Below are positions 20,573 to 28,722 of a stretch of DNA of 64,000 bases, one piece after another. The stretch lies in assembly GCF_009299485.1 (NCBI RefSeq), contig NZ_WBSO01000011.1:26253-90252 (forward strand), in the 5' to 3' direction. The stretch is from Bifidobacterium apri (lineage in GTDB: Bacteria; Actinomycetota; Actinomycetes; Actinomycetales; Bifidobacteriaceae). Both the position numbers and the translations under genes were made by a program. The notes below the pieces were generated by a model. That model was not told the DNA's origin, searched no databases, and was given only the letters and a program-made list of their open reading frames with translations. Within the stretch, counting starts at the first letter, position 1, and every line of letters begins with the position of its first letter.

Positions 20573-21506
20573 AATGAGCGAACACGGTCCTGCGACCGCC
20601 GCCACGGGGGGTGCCGATCGGCCGGACCCCGCCGATTCCTTTGAAGTACTGCTGATCACGGGCATGAGCGGCGCCGGTCGAACCCATGCAGCCGATGCGC
20701 TCGAGGACATGGGATGGTATGTCGTGGACAACATGCCGCCCAAACTCCTGATCCCGCTGGTTGATATGATGACATCCTCCGGCTCGAAGGTCCACAAGCT
20801 TGCCGCCGTGGTGGACGTTCGTTCCCGCAGTTACTTCGACGACCTGTCCGAGGTGCTCAGCCATCTTGACGATCTTGGCGTCAAAACCCGTATCCTGTTC
20901 CTTGACGCGAACAACGAAGTGCTGATCAAGCGCTACGAATCCGTCCGCCGTCCGCATCCGCTTCAGCATGGCAACAGGCTGATTGACGGCATTCTCGAGG
21001 AACGTTCGCTGCTCGCCAATCTCAAAGAGCACGCGGATATGGTGATCGACACGTCGACGTTGAGCATCCATCAGCTGTCGACCAAGCTGTACGAGGCACT
21101 GCTCGGCTCCGGGCCGACCACGGTATCCGTTCATATCTTCAGTTTCGGCTTCAAGTACGGGATTCCGATCGACGCCGATTTCGTGGCCGATGTGCGATTC
21201 CTGCCCAATCCGTACTGGGTGCCGTCGTTGCGGGAGCTCACTGGTCTGGACAAGCCGGTGAGCGATTACGTGCTGTCCAGTGACGGGGCCAAGGAGTTCC
21301 TTGACGCCTATCAGCGTGCGATCAGTATCGCGATTGAAGGGTACGCCAGGGAGGACAAGCATTATGTCACCATCGCGATCGGTTGCACGGGCGGGCAACA
21401 TCGTTCGGTCGCGATGAGCAATGCGCTTGCCCAGCGCCTGCGCGCGCAAGGATTGTCGGTGACGGTTTCGGCTCGTGAACTGCATCGTCATCTGCATCAG
21501 GCCTGA
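20565..21506 (+). CDS. rapZ: RapZ/YvcJ-family nucleotide-binding protein
   Basis: P-loop protein of the RapZ family. Members bind nucleotides, and in enterobacteria RapZ directs RNase E to the small RNA GlmZ. 313 residues, beginning MAEMSEH and overlapping the aroE stop. The Walker A motif is GMSGAGRTHAADAL, with Arg at the usual Lys position, as often seen in actinobacterial members. The family signatures WYVVDNMPPKLL, the D-loop region FLDANNEVLIKRYE and the C-terminal IGCTGGQHRSVAMSN are all present. Its RNA partner in this organism is unknown. Located upstream of whiA as in other Gram-positives. Confidence 0.92.
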   Translation: MAEMSEHGPATAATGGADRPDPADSFEVLLITGMSGAGRTHAADALEDMGWYVVDNMPPKLLIPLVDMMTSSGSKVHKLAAVVDVRSRSYFDDLSEVLSHLDDLGVKTRILFLDANNEVLIKRYESVRRPHPLQHGNRLIDGILEERSLLANLKEHADMVIDTSTLSIHQLSTKLYEALLGSGPTTVSVHIFSFGFKYGIPIDADFVADVRFLPNPYWVPSLRELTGLDKPVSDYVLSSDGAKEFLDAYQRAISIAIEGYAREDKHYVTIAIGCTGGQHRSVAMSNALAQRLRAQGLSVTVSARELHRHLHQA

Positions 21507-21658
21507 CCGTATGCCGAAAAGCCAGAGGCTGAATTTACACGGCTTGGCGTAATCTTGTCCAAGATATTGGATATCACAGTTACACGTTGCCACCTTGCCG
21601 GATTATGCCGGCATGTTGCAGAGGCAGTGAAGAGAAACAGGAAGTAGGAGGTTGGCTC

Positions 21659-22681
21659 TTGGCTCTTCTCGATGATGTCAATAGCGAACTCGCCACGATT
21701 AACGATGACCTGCCCGCTGCAATGGTGGCACAGGCGGCCGCCATGTTCCAATTTGGCGGCGGCCTGCGTCAGACCAGCAGCAGACAGGTCGTGTTGTTCG
21801 CGCAGTTCGATTCGCTGGAAGCCGCAAAATGGCTGCGCAATGCCATCGTCAACCAGTTCCAGCACCAGGCTCAGGAGATCGTGAAGAGGCAGCCGCAGCA
21901 CGAGCAGAACGGCGCCAAACAGCCGAAATTCGACGCGGTCATCAAGTCCGTTCGACGCCAGACGCCGCAAGGTCAGATCATTCAGCGGTATAACGTCGTT
22001 GTCGACCACGGTGCCATGGGACTGGCAGTATGGCTTGGATTGTACAACCCGCGCATCCATCGCGTGGTCCGCGGTTTGCCTCCGGAGATCGTGAACGGGA
22101 AAATCCCGCAGATCAAGGCCGCTTGGCGTGGCGCGTTCATGGCGCATGGGCGCATTTCGGATATTGGCACGGCAGGCTATCTTGAGGTCATATGCCCGAC
22201 CCATGAGGCGGCATTGGCCTTGCAAGGCGCCGCCCACCGTCTGGGCATCAGCGCGAAAACCCGTCAGGTGCGCAGCTCTGAGCGCGTGACTTTGCGTGAT
22301 CCGGATGCCATCGAGCGTCTGCTCAATCTCATCGGAGCGCCCCAGTCCGCGAGGGAATGGACCGGCAAACGCACTGATGGCGAACCACGCAGCAAGACGA
22401 ACCGTCTGGCGAATTTCGATGACGCCAACATGCGCAGAAGCGCAAAAGCCGCTGCCGAAGCGACGGAAAAGGTACGCAAGGCCTTCGAAATCCTCGGCGA
22501 CGACATTCCGCCGAAGCTGCGTGCAGCGGGGCAATTGCGTCTTGAGCATCGTGACGCCAGCTTGGAAGAGCTCGGACGTCTCGCCGATCCACCTATCAGC
22601 AAGGACGCCATCGCCGGACGCATCCGTAGGCTGCTGCAGAAAGCGGAGAAAGCCGAGACCGCGCGGCAACAGGGATTGTAA
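21659..22681 (+). CDS. whiA: WhiA family DNA-binding regulator, TTG start
   Basis: 340 residues with an N-terminal LAGLIDADG-like fold and a C-terminal HTH (about 290-330, [20 protein letters not shown]). WhiA controls sporulation septation in Streptomyces and cell division in non-sporulating Gram-positives. I place the start at the TTG at 21659 ([16 protein letters not shown]), because AGGAGG at 21646-21651 gives a seven-base spacer; the longer in-frame reading begins before this site. It ends before a strong terminator that separates it from pgk. Confidence 0.93.
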   Translation: MALLDDVNSELATINDDLPAAMVAQAAAMFQFGGGLRQTSSRQVVLFAQFDSLEAAKWLRNAIVNQFQHQAQEIVKRQPQHEQNGAKQPKFDAVIKSVRRQTPQGQIIQRYNVVVDHGAMGLAVWLGLYNPRIHRVVRGLPPEIVNGKIPQIKAAWRGAFMAHGRISDIGTAGYLEVICPTHEAALALQGAAHRLGISAKTRQVRSSERVTLRDPDAIERLLNLIGAPQSAREWTGKRTDGEPRSKTNRLANFDDANMRRSAKAAAEATEKVRKAFEILGDDIPPKLRAAGQLRLEHRDASLEELGRLADPPISKDAIAGRIRRLLQKAEKAETARQQGL

Positions 22682-22718
22682 CCCTCAGCACGCGATTCAG
22701 GCGGGTAGTCTGTTTTCT

Positions 22719-22759
22719 GGCGCCATCCTTCTCGCTGCACGCGAAGGATGGCGCCTTTT
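22719..22759 (+). terminator. Rho-independent terminator after whiA
   Basis: Perfect 13-bp stem (arms 22719-22731 and 22743-22755) with an 11-base loop, followed by TTTTGTT. It separates the whiA transcript from pgk. Confidence 0.88.
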
Positions 22760-22850
22760 GTTCTTCGTTGCCTGTATTATCGCAATTGGCGTAGCCACGT
22801 CACCATCTTCCCGTATGGCCTGTGTGGCATGCGGTTAGGAAAGGATATTC

Positions 22851-24056
22851 ATGAAGACACTGAAGGATCTTGGAGATCTCAAGGGCAAGCGCGTTCTCGT
22901 CCGCGCGGATTTCAACGTTCCGCTGGACGGCACTACGATCACCGATGACGGCCGTATTCGTGCCGCCCTGCCGACCATCAAGGCTTTGCGCGCCGACGGC
23001 GCCAAGGTCATTCTCATGGCGCATCTTGGTCGTCCGAAGGGCAAGGTTGTTCCTGAACTGTCTCTCGCACCGGTCGCCAAGCGCCTCGGCGAGCTGCTGG
23101 GTGTCGATGTCCCGCTGGCTGAGGACACGTATGGTGAGGATGCGCATGCCAAGGTCGCGGCGATGAACGACGGTGACGTCGTGCTGCTGCAGAACGTGCG
23201 TTTCAATCCTGAGGAGACCAGCAAGGACGAAGCCGAGCGCGACGCGTATGCTCAGAAGATCGCCGATTTGGGCGATGTGTTCGTGTCCGACGGTTTCGGC
23301 GTGGTGCATCGTGCCCAGGGCTCCAATTACTCCATCGCCAAGTTCCTGCCGTCCGCTGCAGGCCTGCTGGTGGAGAAGGAAGTCAAGGCGCTGTCCCGCG
23401 CTACTGAGAACCCGGAGCGCCCGCTGACGGTCGTGCTCGGCGGTTCCAAGGTTTCCGACAAGCTCGGAGTCATCGAGAACCTGCTCGGCAAGGCGAACCG
23501 TCTGGTCATCGGCGGCGGCATGGTCTTCACCTTCCTCAAGGCGAAGGGCTATGAGGTCGGTACCTCGCTGCTCGAGGAAGATCAGCTGGAAACCGTCAAG
23601 GGCTACATCGAGACCGCCGAAAAGACCGGTGTCGAGCTTGTGCTTCCGACCGATATCGTCGTGAATGCCGGCTTCCCGGCTGGTGACACCCCGGTCGCTC
23701 CGGAAGTGGTGAAGGCTGACGCGATTCCTGCCGACAAGATGGGTCTGGACATCGGTCCGGAATCCCAGAAGCTGTTCCATGACAAGATCGTCGATTCCAA
23801 GACGGTGGTATGGAATGGCCCGATGGGCGTTTTCGAGGTCGCTGCGTTCGCGGAAGGCACTCGCGCCGTCGCCCAGGGTCTGGTCGACGCGACGAAGGCC
23901 GGTGCGTTCACCATCGTCGGCGGCGGTGATTCCGCATCCGCCGTGCGTAACCTCGGCTTCCCTGAGGACGGTTTCTCCCACATCTCCACCGGTGGCGGCG
24001 CTTCCCTCGAATTCCTCGAGGGCAAGGAGCTTCCGGGCCTGAAGGTGCTCGAGTAA
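22851..24056 (+). CDS. pgk: Phosphoglycerate kinase
   Basis: Transfers phosphate from 1,3-bisphosphoglycerate to ADP in lower glycolysis. 401 residues, standard length. Signatures are [13 protein letters not shown] at residues 15-27, MAHLGRPKG near 60, and the nucleotide-binding WNGPMGVFE and GGGDSASAV in the C-terminal domain. GGAAAGGA lies just before the ATG. A hairpin follows, then tpiA. The gap gene often found just upstream in other bacteria is not in this window. Confidence 0.97.
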   Translation: MKTLKDLGDLKGKRVLVRADFNVPLDGTTITDDGRIRAALPTIKALRADGAKVILMAHLGRPKGKVVPELSLAPVAKRLGELLGVDVPLAEDTYGEDAHAKVAAMNDGDVVLLQNVRFNPEETSKDEAERDAYAQKIADLGDVFVSDGFGVVHRAQGSNYSIAKFLPSAAGLLVEKEVKALSRATENPERPLTVVLGGSKVSDKLGVIENLLGKANRLVIGGGMVFTFLKAKGYEVGTSLLEEDQLETVKGYIETAEKTGVELVLPTDIVVNAGFPAGDTPVAPEVVKADAIPADKMGLDIGPESQKLFHDKIVDSKTVVWNGPMGVFEVAAFAEGTRAVAQGLVDATKAGAFTIVGGGDSASAVRNLGFPEDGFSHISTGGGASLEFLEGKELPGLKVLE

Positions 24057-24076
24057 ATCGCCTATACGGGCGGATT

Positions 24077-24119
24077 CGTGTGCGGGCATGTCGGGACGGG
24101 CGTGCCCGCACACGTGTTT
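24077..24119 (+). terminator. Hairpin after pgk
   Basis: Perfect 12-bp stem (arms 24077-24088 and 24103-24114) with a 14-base loop, followed by TGTTTC. It is likely to be a terminator or attenuator between pgk and tpiA. Confidence 0.7.
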
Positions 24120-24184
24120 CCCGGTGCTCATTGAGCGCCGGCCCGGGCAATGGCATTGTGGTCGTCAACATGGATGGAGATGGT

Positions 24185-24994
24185 ATGGCAGCGAATCGGA
24201 TTCCGCTGGTCGCGGGAAACTGGAAAATGAACTTCAATCATCTCGAGGCGACCTATTTCGTCCAGAAATTCGCGTGGTTGCTGCGGGACGCGCATGTCGA
24301 TCCGCGGCAATGTGAAGTCGCGTTGATGCCTTCATTCACATCAATCCGGAGCGTGCAAGTGCTGGTCGAGGCAGATGACCTGCCGATCAAGTATGGTGCG
24401 CAATCCGTATCCGTGACATCACAAGGCGCGTTCACCGGAGATGTCTCCGCTGACATGTTGGCGGCCTTGGGATGCACGTATGTGATTGTCGGGCATTCGG
24501 AGCGTCGCAAATACCACCCGGAAGACGATGCGAATATCGTCGACCAGGTTCGTGCCGTGCTCGCTGCGGGTATGCAACCCATTTTATGCGTGGGCGAAAG
24601 CTATGAGGAGCGCAAACAGGGGATTGAGCTTGATTTCGCCGTCGGCCAAGTCAGGGACGTGACCCGCGACCTTTCGGTAGACGAGGCCGCCAAGTTGTTG
24701 ATCGCCTACGAACCGGTGTGGGCGATCGGCACCGGTATGGTGGCGACCCCGCAGTCGGCCCAGGATGCCGCCAAAGCCATTCGCGACGACATCCGTGAGA
24801 CCTTCGGTGCTGAGACCGCGGCGACGCTTCGTATTCTGTACGGCGGGTCGGTGACGTCGAAGAACGCGTCGCAGCTGATTACCGAGCCCGATGTCGACGG
24901 GTTCCTGGTCGGAGGGGCGTCCCTGCATGCCGAGGAGCTCGCAAAAATCGTACGCCTTGTCGCAAAATCCGGTGCCGCTGCCCGCAATAGGTGA
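24185..24994 (+). CDS. tpiA: Triosephosphate isomerase
   Basis: Interconverts dihydroxyacetone phosphate and glyceraldehyde 3-phosphate. 269 residues from the ATG at 24185, giving MAANRIPLVAGNWKMN, with the substrate-binding Asn and Lys in GNWKMN. Catalytic His is in IVGHSERRKY, catalytic Glu in IAYEPVWAIGTG, and the phosphate loop in LYGGSVTSKN. A start at 24170 (five residues longer) is possible. It is followed after 115 bases by secG. Confidence 0.96.
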   Translation: MAANRIPLVAGNWKMNFNHLEATYFVQKFAWLLRDAHVDPRQCEVALMPSFTSIRSVQVLVEADDLPIKYGAQSVSVTSQGAFTGDVSADMLAALGCTYVIVGHSERRKYHPEDDANIVDQVRAVLAAGMQPILCVGESYEERKQGIELDFAVGQVRDVTRDLSVDEAAKLLIAYEPVWAIGTGMVATPQSAQDAAKAIRDDIRETFGAETAATLRILYGGSVTSKNASQLITEPDVDGFLVGGASLHAEELAKIVRLVAKSGAAARNR

Positions 24995-25109
24995 CGCTTG
25001 CGTTTGCGCGTGCGGCGTGCCGCTGGTGTCGAGGTCGGTCGGCATAGGATGTGAAAATCCCGCGGTTGCGCTATGCTTAGACAAGTTACACACAATGGAG
25101 GTTCAACTC

Positions 25110-25370
25110 GTGTCAGGTTTGGCTGTTCTCAAGCTGGTTATCCAGATTCTGGTCGTTGTACTCAGCTTCCTGTTGACGCTGCTCATTCTTATGCACAAGG
25201 GCAAGGGCGGCGGCCTTTCCGACATGTTCGGCGGCGGTCTCACTCAGAATGCAGGCTCTTCCGGTGTCGCCGAGAAGAACCTTAATCGTTGGACGGTTAT
25301 CATCGCGGTGCTTTGGGTCGCTTTGATCATCACCCTTGACCTGTTCACGAAGTTCAACATCGGTGGCTGA
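25110..25370 (+). CDS. secG: Preprotein translocase subunit SecG, GTG start
   Basis: Small subunit of the SecYEG channel, 86 residues. Two membrane segments (about residues 3-24 and 58-79) flank the conserved cytoplasmic loop KGKGGGLSDMFGGG. The GTG at 25110 is chosen because GGAGG lies eight bases upstream; an ATG five codons earlier is the alternative. The tpiA-secG neighbourhood is conserved in actinobacteria. Confidence 0.93.
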   Translation: MSGLAVLKLVIQILVVVLSFLLTLLILMHKGKGGGLSDMFGGGLTQNAGSSGVAEKNLNRWTVIIAVLWVALIITLDLFTKFNIGG

Positions 25371-25439
25371 ATCGCTTCAATTTCCGGTATCGTTGCACTG
25401 CACCGTGCCGGTTGATTGAGATACAGCATCGTTATGAAA

Positions 25440-25480
25440 CCGCCCTGCTTCCCAGATGGAGACAGGGCGGATTTCGTTTC
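25440..25480 (+). terminator. Terminator after secG
   Basis: 8-bp GC stem CCGCCCTG/CAGGGCGG (arms 25440-25447 and 25463-25470) with flanking GAAA and TTTC that can extend it, followed by a short T-rich run (ATTTCGTTTC). Confidence 0.72.
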
Positions 25481-25580
25481 CGCCGGTCCATCTAGCCAGG
25501 CAGGACCAGCTAGGGCCGGCAGCTCAATACAGCCAGATGTCGCATCAATCAGCGGTAGGTGTGCGAGCGAAGGGGGACAC

Positions 25581-26471
25581 ATGACTCAACTATCACCAAC
25601 ACCATCAGGGGAGCGCGAGCGCCTTGATCGTTCTCTTCGCTTGGTTGTCGCCGACCTTGACGGAACCTTGATGCATGATGCGCCGACATTCGAAGAACGG
25701 TATCTGACCAGACATTCCATCGACACGGTGTGGCGTATGCACGACGCAGGCGTGCGGTTCGCTGTGGCGACGGCCCGACCGGTGAGCACGGGGTACGATG
25801 TCATCGACAAGCTGCCCGTCGACGCATGCATTTATCTCAACGGCGCGCTGATCGATACCAATCCGTCGGCGTCCGATGTCGACATGCTCACCAGCGGCGT
25901 GCTCCCCGATGACGGGCATCTGCTGAAAATCGGGTTCTCATCCCGTCGCGCATGCGAAGTGTGCAGATATCTTGTCCATGAGCTGCCGGGATTGAAGATC
26001 GGCATCGTCATGGATGACGTCCGATACACGAATTTCGATGTCAGCGTGTATTGGAAAACGCAGACTTTTGTCATCACGGATTTTACGGATGTGCCGGATG
26101 GTGTCGCCGACAAGATCATCATCTTCCCCGACCCCCATCAATGGTCGGTGCTGGGTGGTCTTGTCCCGGATGATTTCTCGGTGAGCATCTCCGAAGGATC
26201 GATGTGGATGCTGATGAATCCTCTGGCGAATAAGGAACGGTCGCTGGAAACGATCTGTACGTCGATGCACATCCCGCTGTCTCAGACCGTGGCGTTCGGC
26301 GATGATCTTATCGATATCGCCATGATGCGACGTTCTGGCACCGGTGTGGCGGTATCGAACGCCAATCCCGACGTGTTGGCCATCGCTGATGACATCTGCC
26401 CGTCGAACAATGATGATGGTGTCGCCCAGTGGATTGAAGGACACTGGGGTTTGAACAAGACCGTGGCCTGA
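25581..26471 (+). CDS. Cof-type HAD-superfamily phosphatase
   Basis: 296 residues. Motif I is complete (VVADLDGTLMHD, DxDGT), motif II is VATARP, and motifs III/IV are in the Lys-containing MNPLANKERS and in VAFGDDLIDIAMM. A cap domain is inserted between motifs II and III, as in Cof/YidA proteins. These enzymes dephosphorylate sugar phosphates, flavin or pyridoxal precursors; the substrate here is not predictable. GGGGGA lies before the ATG. It stands between secG and the HTH-aminotransferase gene. Confidence 0.88.
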   Translation: MTQLSPTPSGERERLDRSLRLVVADLDGTLMHDAPTFEERYLTRHSIDTVWRMHDAGVRFAVATARPVSTGYDVIDKLPVDACIYLNGALIDTNPSASDVDMLTSGVLPDDGHLLKIGFSSRRACEVCRYLVHELPGLKIGIVMDDVRYTNFDVSVYWKTQTFVITDFTDVPDGVADKIIIFPDPHQWSVLGGLVPDDFSVSISEGSMWMLMNPLANKERSLETICTSMHIPLSQTVAFGDDLIDIAMMRRSGTGVAVSNANPDVLAIADDICPSNNDDGVAQWIEGHWGLNKTVA

Positions 26472-26486
26472 TGCAAGACCACTATG

Positions 26487-26588
26487 GAATTGAACTCCGC
26501 ATGGCATGAAAGTTCAATTCTTGAATACACGGTTCATTATTCTCTTGGATGTGGTATAGTATCGCTTCAGATTGAACATACGTTGAAC
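26487..26588 (+). promoter_or_regulatory. Promoter and TTGAAC operator-like sites of the HTH-aminotransferase gene
   Basis: A perfect 10-bp inverted repeat (GAATTGAACT at 26487-26496 and its complement at 26511-26520) lies upstream of a TATAGT -10 box at 26555-26560, with TTCATT at 26533-26538 as a 16-base-spaced -35. Two direct TTGAAC copies follow at 26572 and 26583, one helical turn apart. The arrangement resembles an operator for an HTH regulator, possibly the protein encoded immediately downstream. The second pair (GAAC-ATAC-GTT) also resembles a degenerate LexA box. Confidence 0.5.
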
Positions 26589-26599
26589 TTTGGAGTGGT

Positions 26600-28135
26600 A
26601 TGGCAGAAGGATTGTTCGCGCAGCGGCTCACCCAAGCGATGAACCAGCGTCACCTCAAGCAGATCGATATCGTCAGGCGCGCCCCCGAATTCGGCGTGCA
26701 TCTCGGCAAAAGCCACGTCAGCCAATACGTGAGCGGGAAGACCATTCCGCGGGACGAAACCGTCCACGCATTGGCGGATATGCTCGGCGTAAGCGCCTCA
26801 TGGCTGATCGGGAACAGCGACGACATGACCCGCATCGAGCCATCCACACCTGCATCATCTCAGTCCGGTACCCAGCCGGAGCACCATGACAATAGCGCTG
26901 CATCAACGAAAGGAACCACCATGCGGCATTTCGGCAAGTCTTCAAAGCTTGATAATGTGCTCTACGATGTCAGGGGGCCGGTCGTTGACGAGGCGGCACG
27001 GATGGAAGCTTCCGGAACCCATGTGTTGAAACTCAATATCGGCAACCCGGCACCGTTCGGCTTCCGCACTCCTGATGAAGTCGTGTACGATATGGCGCAG
27101 CAGCTGACCGATTGCGAAGGCTATTCCGATTCCAAGGGCTTGTTCTCCGCTCGCAAGGCGATCATGCAGTACGCGCAGATCAAGAACATCCCCAATGTGA
27201 CTATCGATGGGATTTACACCGGCAACGGTGTCAGCGAACTGATCAATCTGAGTATGTCGGCGTTGCTTGACAACGGCGATGAAGTCTTGGTGCCTTCTCC
27301 CGATTACCCGTTGTGGACCGCCTGCGTCACACTCGCTGGCGGAACGGCTGTGCATTACATATGTGATGAGCAGTCGGAATGGTATCCCGATATCGAGGAT
27401 ATGCGGAAGAAAATCACCGATCGCACCAAGGCGATCGTCATCATCAACCCGAACAACCCGACCGGCGCGTTGTACCCGCCGGAAGTGCTTCAGCAGATCG
27501 TGGATCTCGCCAGGGAACACCAGCTGATGATTTTCTCCGACGAGATTTACGACCGTCTGGTCATGGACGGTCTCAAGCATGTCTCCATCGCGTCGATGGC
27601 ACCTGATCTGTTCTGCGTCACATTCTCCGGCTTGTCGAAATCCCATATGATCGCCGGGTACCGTGTCGGATGGATGGTGCTCAGCGGCAACAAGGAGATT
27701 GCGAAGGACTATATCGAGGGATTGAACATGCTCACGAACATGCGCATCTGCTCGAATGTCCCGGCGCAGTCGATCATCCAGACCGCGCTCGGCGGCCATC
27801 AAAGCGTCAACGACTACATCGTTCCCGGTGGCAGAATCTATGAGCAGCGTGAATACATCTATGAAGCGTTGAACTCGATTCCAGGCGTGTCGGCTGTCAA
27901 GCCGAAGGCGGCGTTCTACATCTTCCCGAAGCTGGATGTCAAACGTTTCGGTATCAAGGATGACGAGAAGTTCGCCCTCGATTTGCTGCGTGAGCAGAAG
28001 CTGCTGATTGTTCAAGGCAGTGGATTCAATTGGCATCAGCCGGATCATTTCCGTGTGGTCTACCTGCCGAGAATCGAAGTGCTCAAGGACGCCAGCACCA
28101 AGCTGCGTGATTTCCTGTCCACGTATTATCAATAA
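26600..28135 (+). CDS. HTH (XRE)-aminotransferase class I/II fusion, AlaA-like
   Basis: 511 residues. Residues ~5-70 form a Cro/CI-type HTH (LKQIDIVRRAP, SHVSQYVSGKTIPRDETVHALADMLGVSASWLIG). Residues 71-107 are a Ser/Thr-rich linker. Residues 108-511 are a complete PLP-dependent fold-type I aminotransferase close to alanine aminotransferase AlaA: YTGNGVSELI, NPNNPTGALY, DEIYDRLV, and the PLP lysine in FSGLSKSHMIAGYRVGW. An internal in-frame ATG at 26921 has GAAAGGA six bases upstream, so a free 404-residue enzyme may also be made. Specificity (alanine/pyruvate/glutamate) is inferred from family resemblance. Confidence 0.9.
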   Translation: MAEGLFAQRLTQAMNQRHLKQIDIVRRAPEFGVHLGKSHVSQYVSGKTIPRDETVHALADMLGVSASWLIGNSDDMTRIEPSTPASSQSGTQPEHHDNSAASTKGTTMRHFGKSSKLDNVLYDVRGPVVDEAARMEASGTHVLKLNIGNPAPFGFRTPDEVVYDMAQQLTDCEGYSDSKGLFSARKAIMQYAQIKNIPNVTIDGIYTGNGVSELINLSMSALLDNGDEVLVPSPDYPLWTACVTLAGGTAVHYICDEQSEWYPDIEDMRKKITDRTKAIVIINPNNPTGALYPPEVLQQIVDLAREHQLMIFSDEIYDRLVMDGLKHVSIASMAPDLFCVTFSGLSKSHMIAGYRVGWMVLSGNKEIAKDYIEGLNMLTNMRICSNVPAQSIIQTALGGHQSVNDYIVPGGRIYEQREYIYEALNSIPGVSAVKPKAAFYIFPKLDVKRFGIKDDEKFALDLLREQKLLIVQGSGFNWHQPDHFRVVYLPRIEVLKDASTKLRDFLSTYYQ

Positions 28136-28181
28136 TCGGGCGAAAGCGAAACCGCGGTTTGCCCGGTGACGGAAACCCACA

Positions 28182-28227
28182 CGGCCATGGCGATGGCGGC
28201 GTGCACGCGCCACCATCGCCATGGCCG
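28182..28227 (+). terminator. Long hairpin after the aminotransferase gene
   Basis: Perfect 15-bp stem (arms 28182-28196 and 28213-28227) with a 16-base loop that is itself partly palindromic. It lies 47 bases past the stop. There is no T run, so termination is inferred from position only. Confidence 0.5.
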
Positions 28228-28270
28228 GTGCCGTTTGGCGTGCGTGATGCGTAGCCCGTTAGCGATGTTC

Positions 28271-28477
28271 CACAAACTGTCTACGCTGAGAGTGCCTTTT
28301 CCGTCACCGGTTTGTGATGGGGACAAACTGGTGACGCTAAGACGGCCCTTATCGTCGCCAATATGTGTAGTACTACAAACTGGTGACGCTGATGTCGTGG
28401 ATTCCGTAGCTGGTTTGTGTAACAGTACAAACTGGTGACGCTGACGTCGTGGTATTCGTAGCTGGTTTGTGCAGTGG
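28271..28477. repeat. Tandem array of four ~52-bp palindromic units
   Basis: Units begin at 28271, 28322, 28374 and 28426 (periods 51, 52, 52). Each opens with ACAAACTG and, in three of the four, closes with C(T/C)GGTTTGTG, so a single unit can fold on itself. Units three and four share most positions, including CAAACTGGTGACGCTGA; units one and two are diverged. No protein-coding potential was seen. The whole 28136-28722 gap between convergent genes otherwise holds only hairpins. Confidence 0.85.
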
Positions 28478-28529
28478 CGGATGGTTCCCGCCCTAGCTCG
28501 ACCTGTATACGCCGCTTCTTTCTGCTTTT

Positions 28530-28563
28530 GCCGACGCTGAGAGACGTCTCAGCGTCGGCAGAA
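28530..28563. repeat. Dispersed palindromic hairpin, copy 1
   Basis: Perfect 13-bp stem GCCGACGCTGAGA (28530-28542) with its complement at 28547-28559 and a four-base loop; the right flank reads on as CAGAA. It is related to copies at 43611, 63663 and 63715 by the core CTGCCGACGCTGA. Confidence 0.8.
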
Positions 28564-28722
28564 ACATATGGTGATGGTGGTGATCAATCAGTATGGCTGC
28601 CTGCCCCAATCGCATCGCATGATTACTGCATGTCGCCACATATGAATGTGCCCCACCTTCCGATATGGAAGATGGGGCACATCAAAGATTCCGGCTGATC
28701 AGATCAGCGCGGATTCATGGTC

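Noticed and set aside
20650..20700. RapZ as inactive because Walker A has Arg for Lys
   Set aside because: GAGR-type loops are common in actinobacterial RapZ/YvcJ proteins, so this is not evidence of loss of function.
28271..28477. Possible CRISPR array
   Set aside because: The whole ~52-bp unit is repeated, including what would be spacer, units diverge gradually, and no cas genes are nearby.
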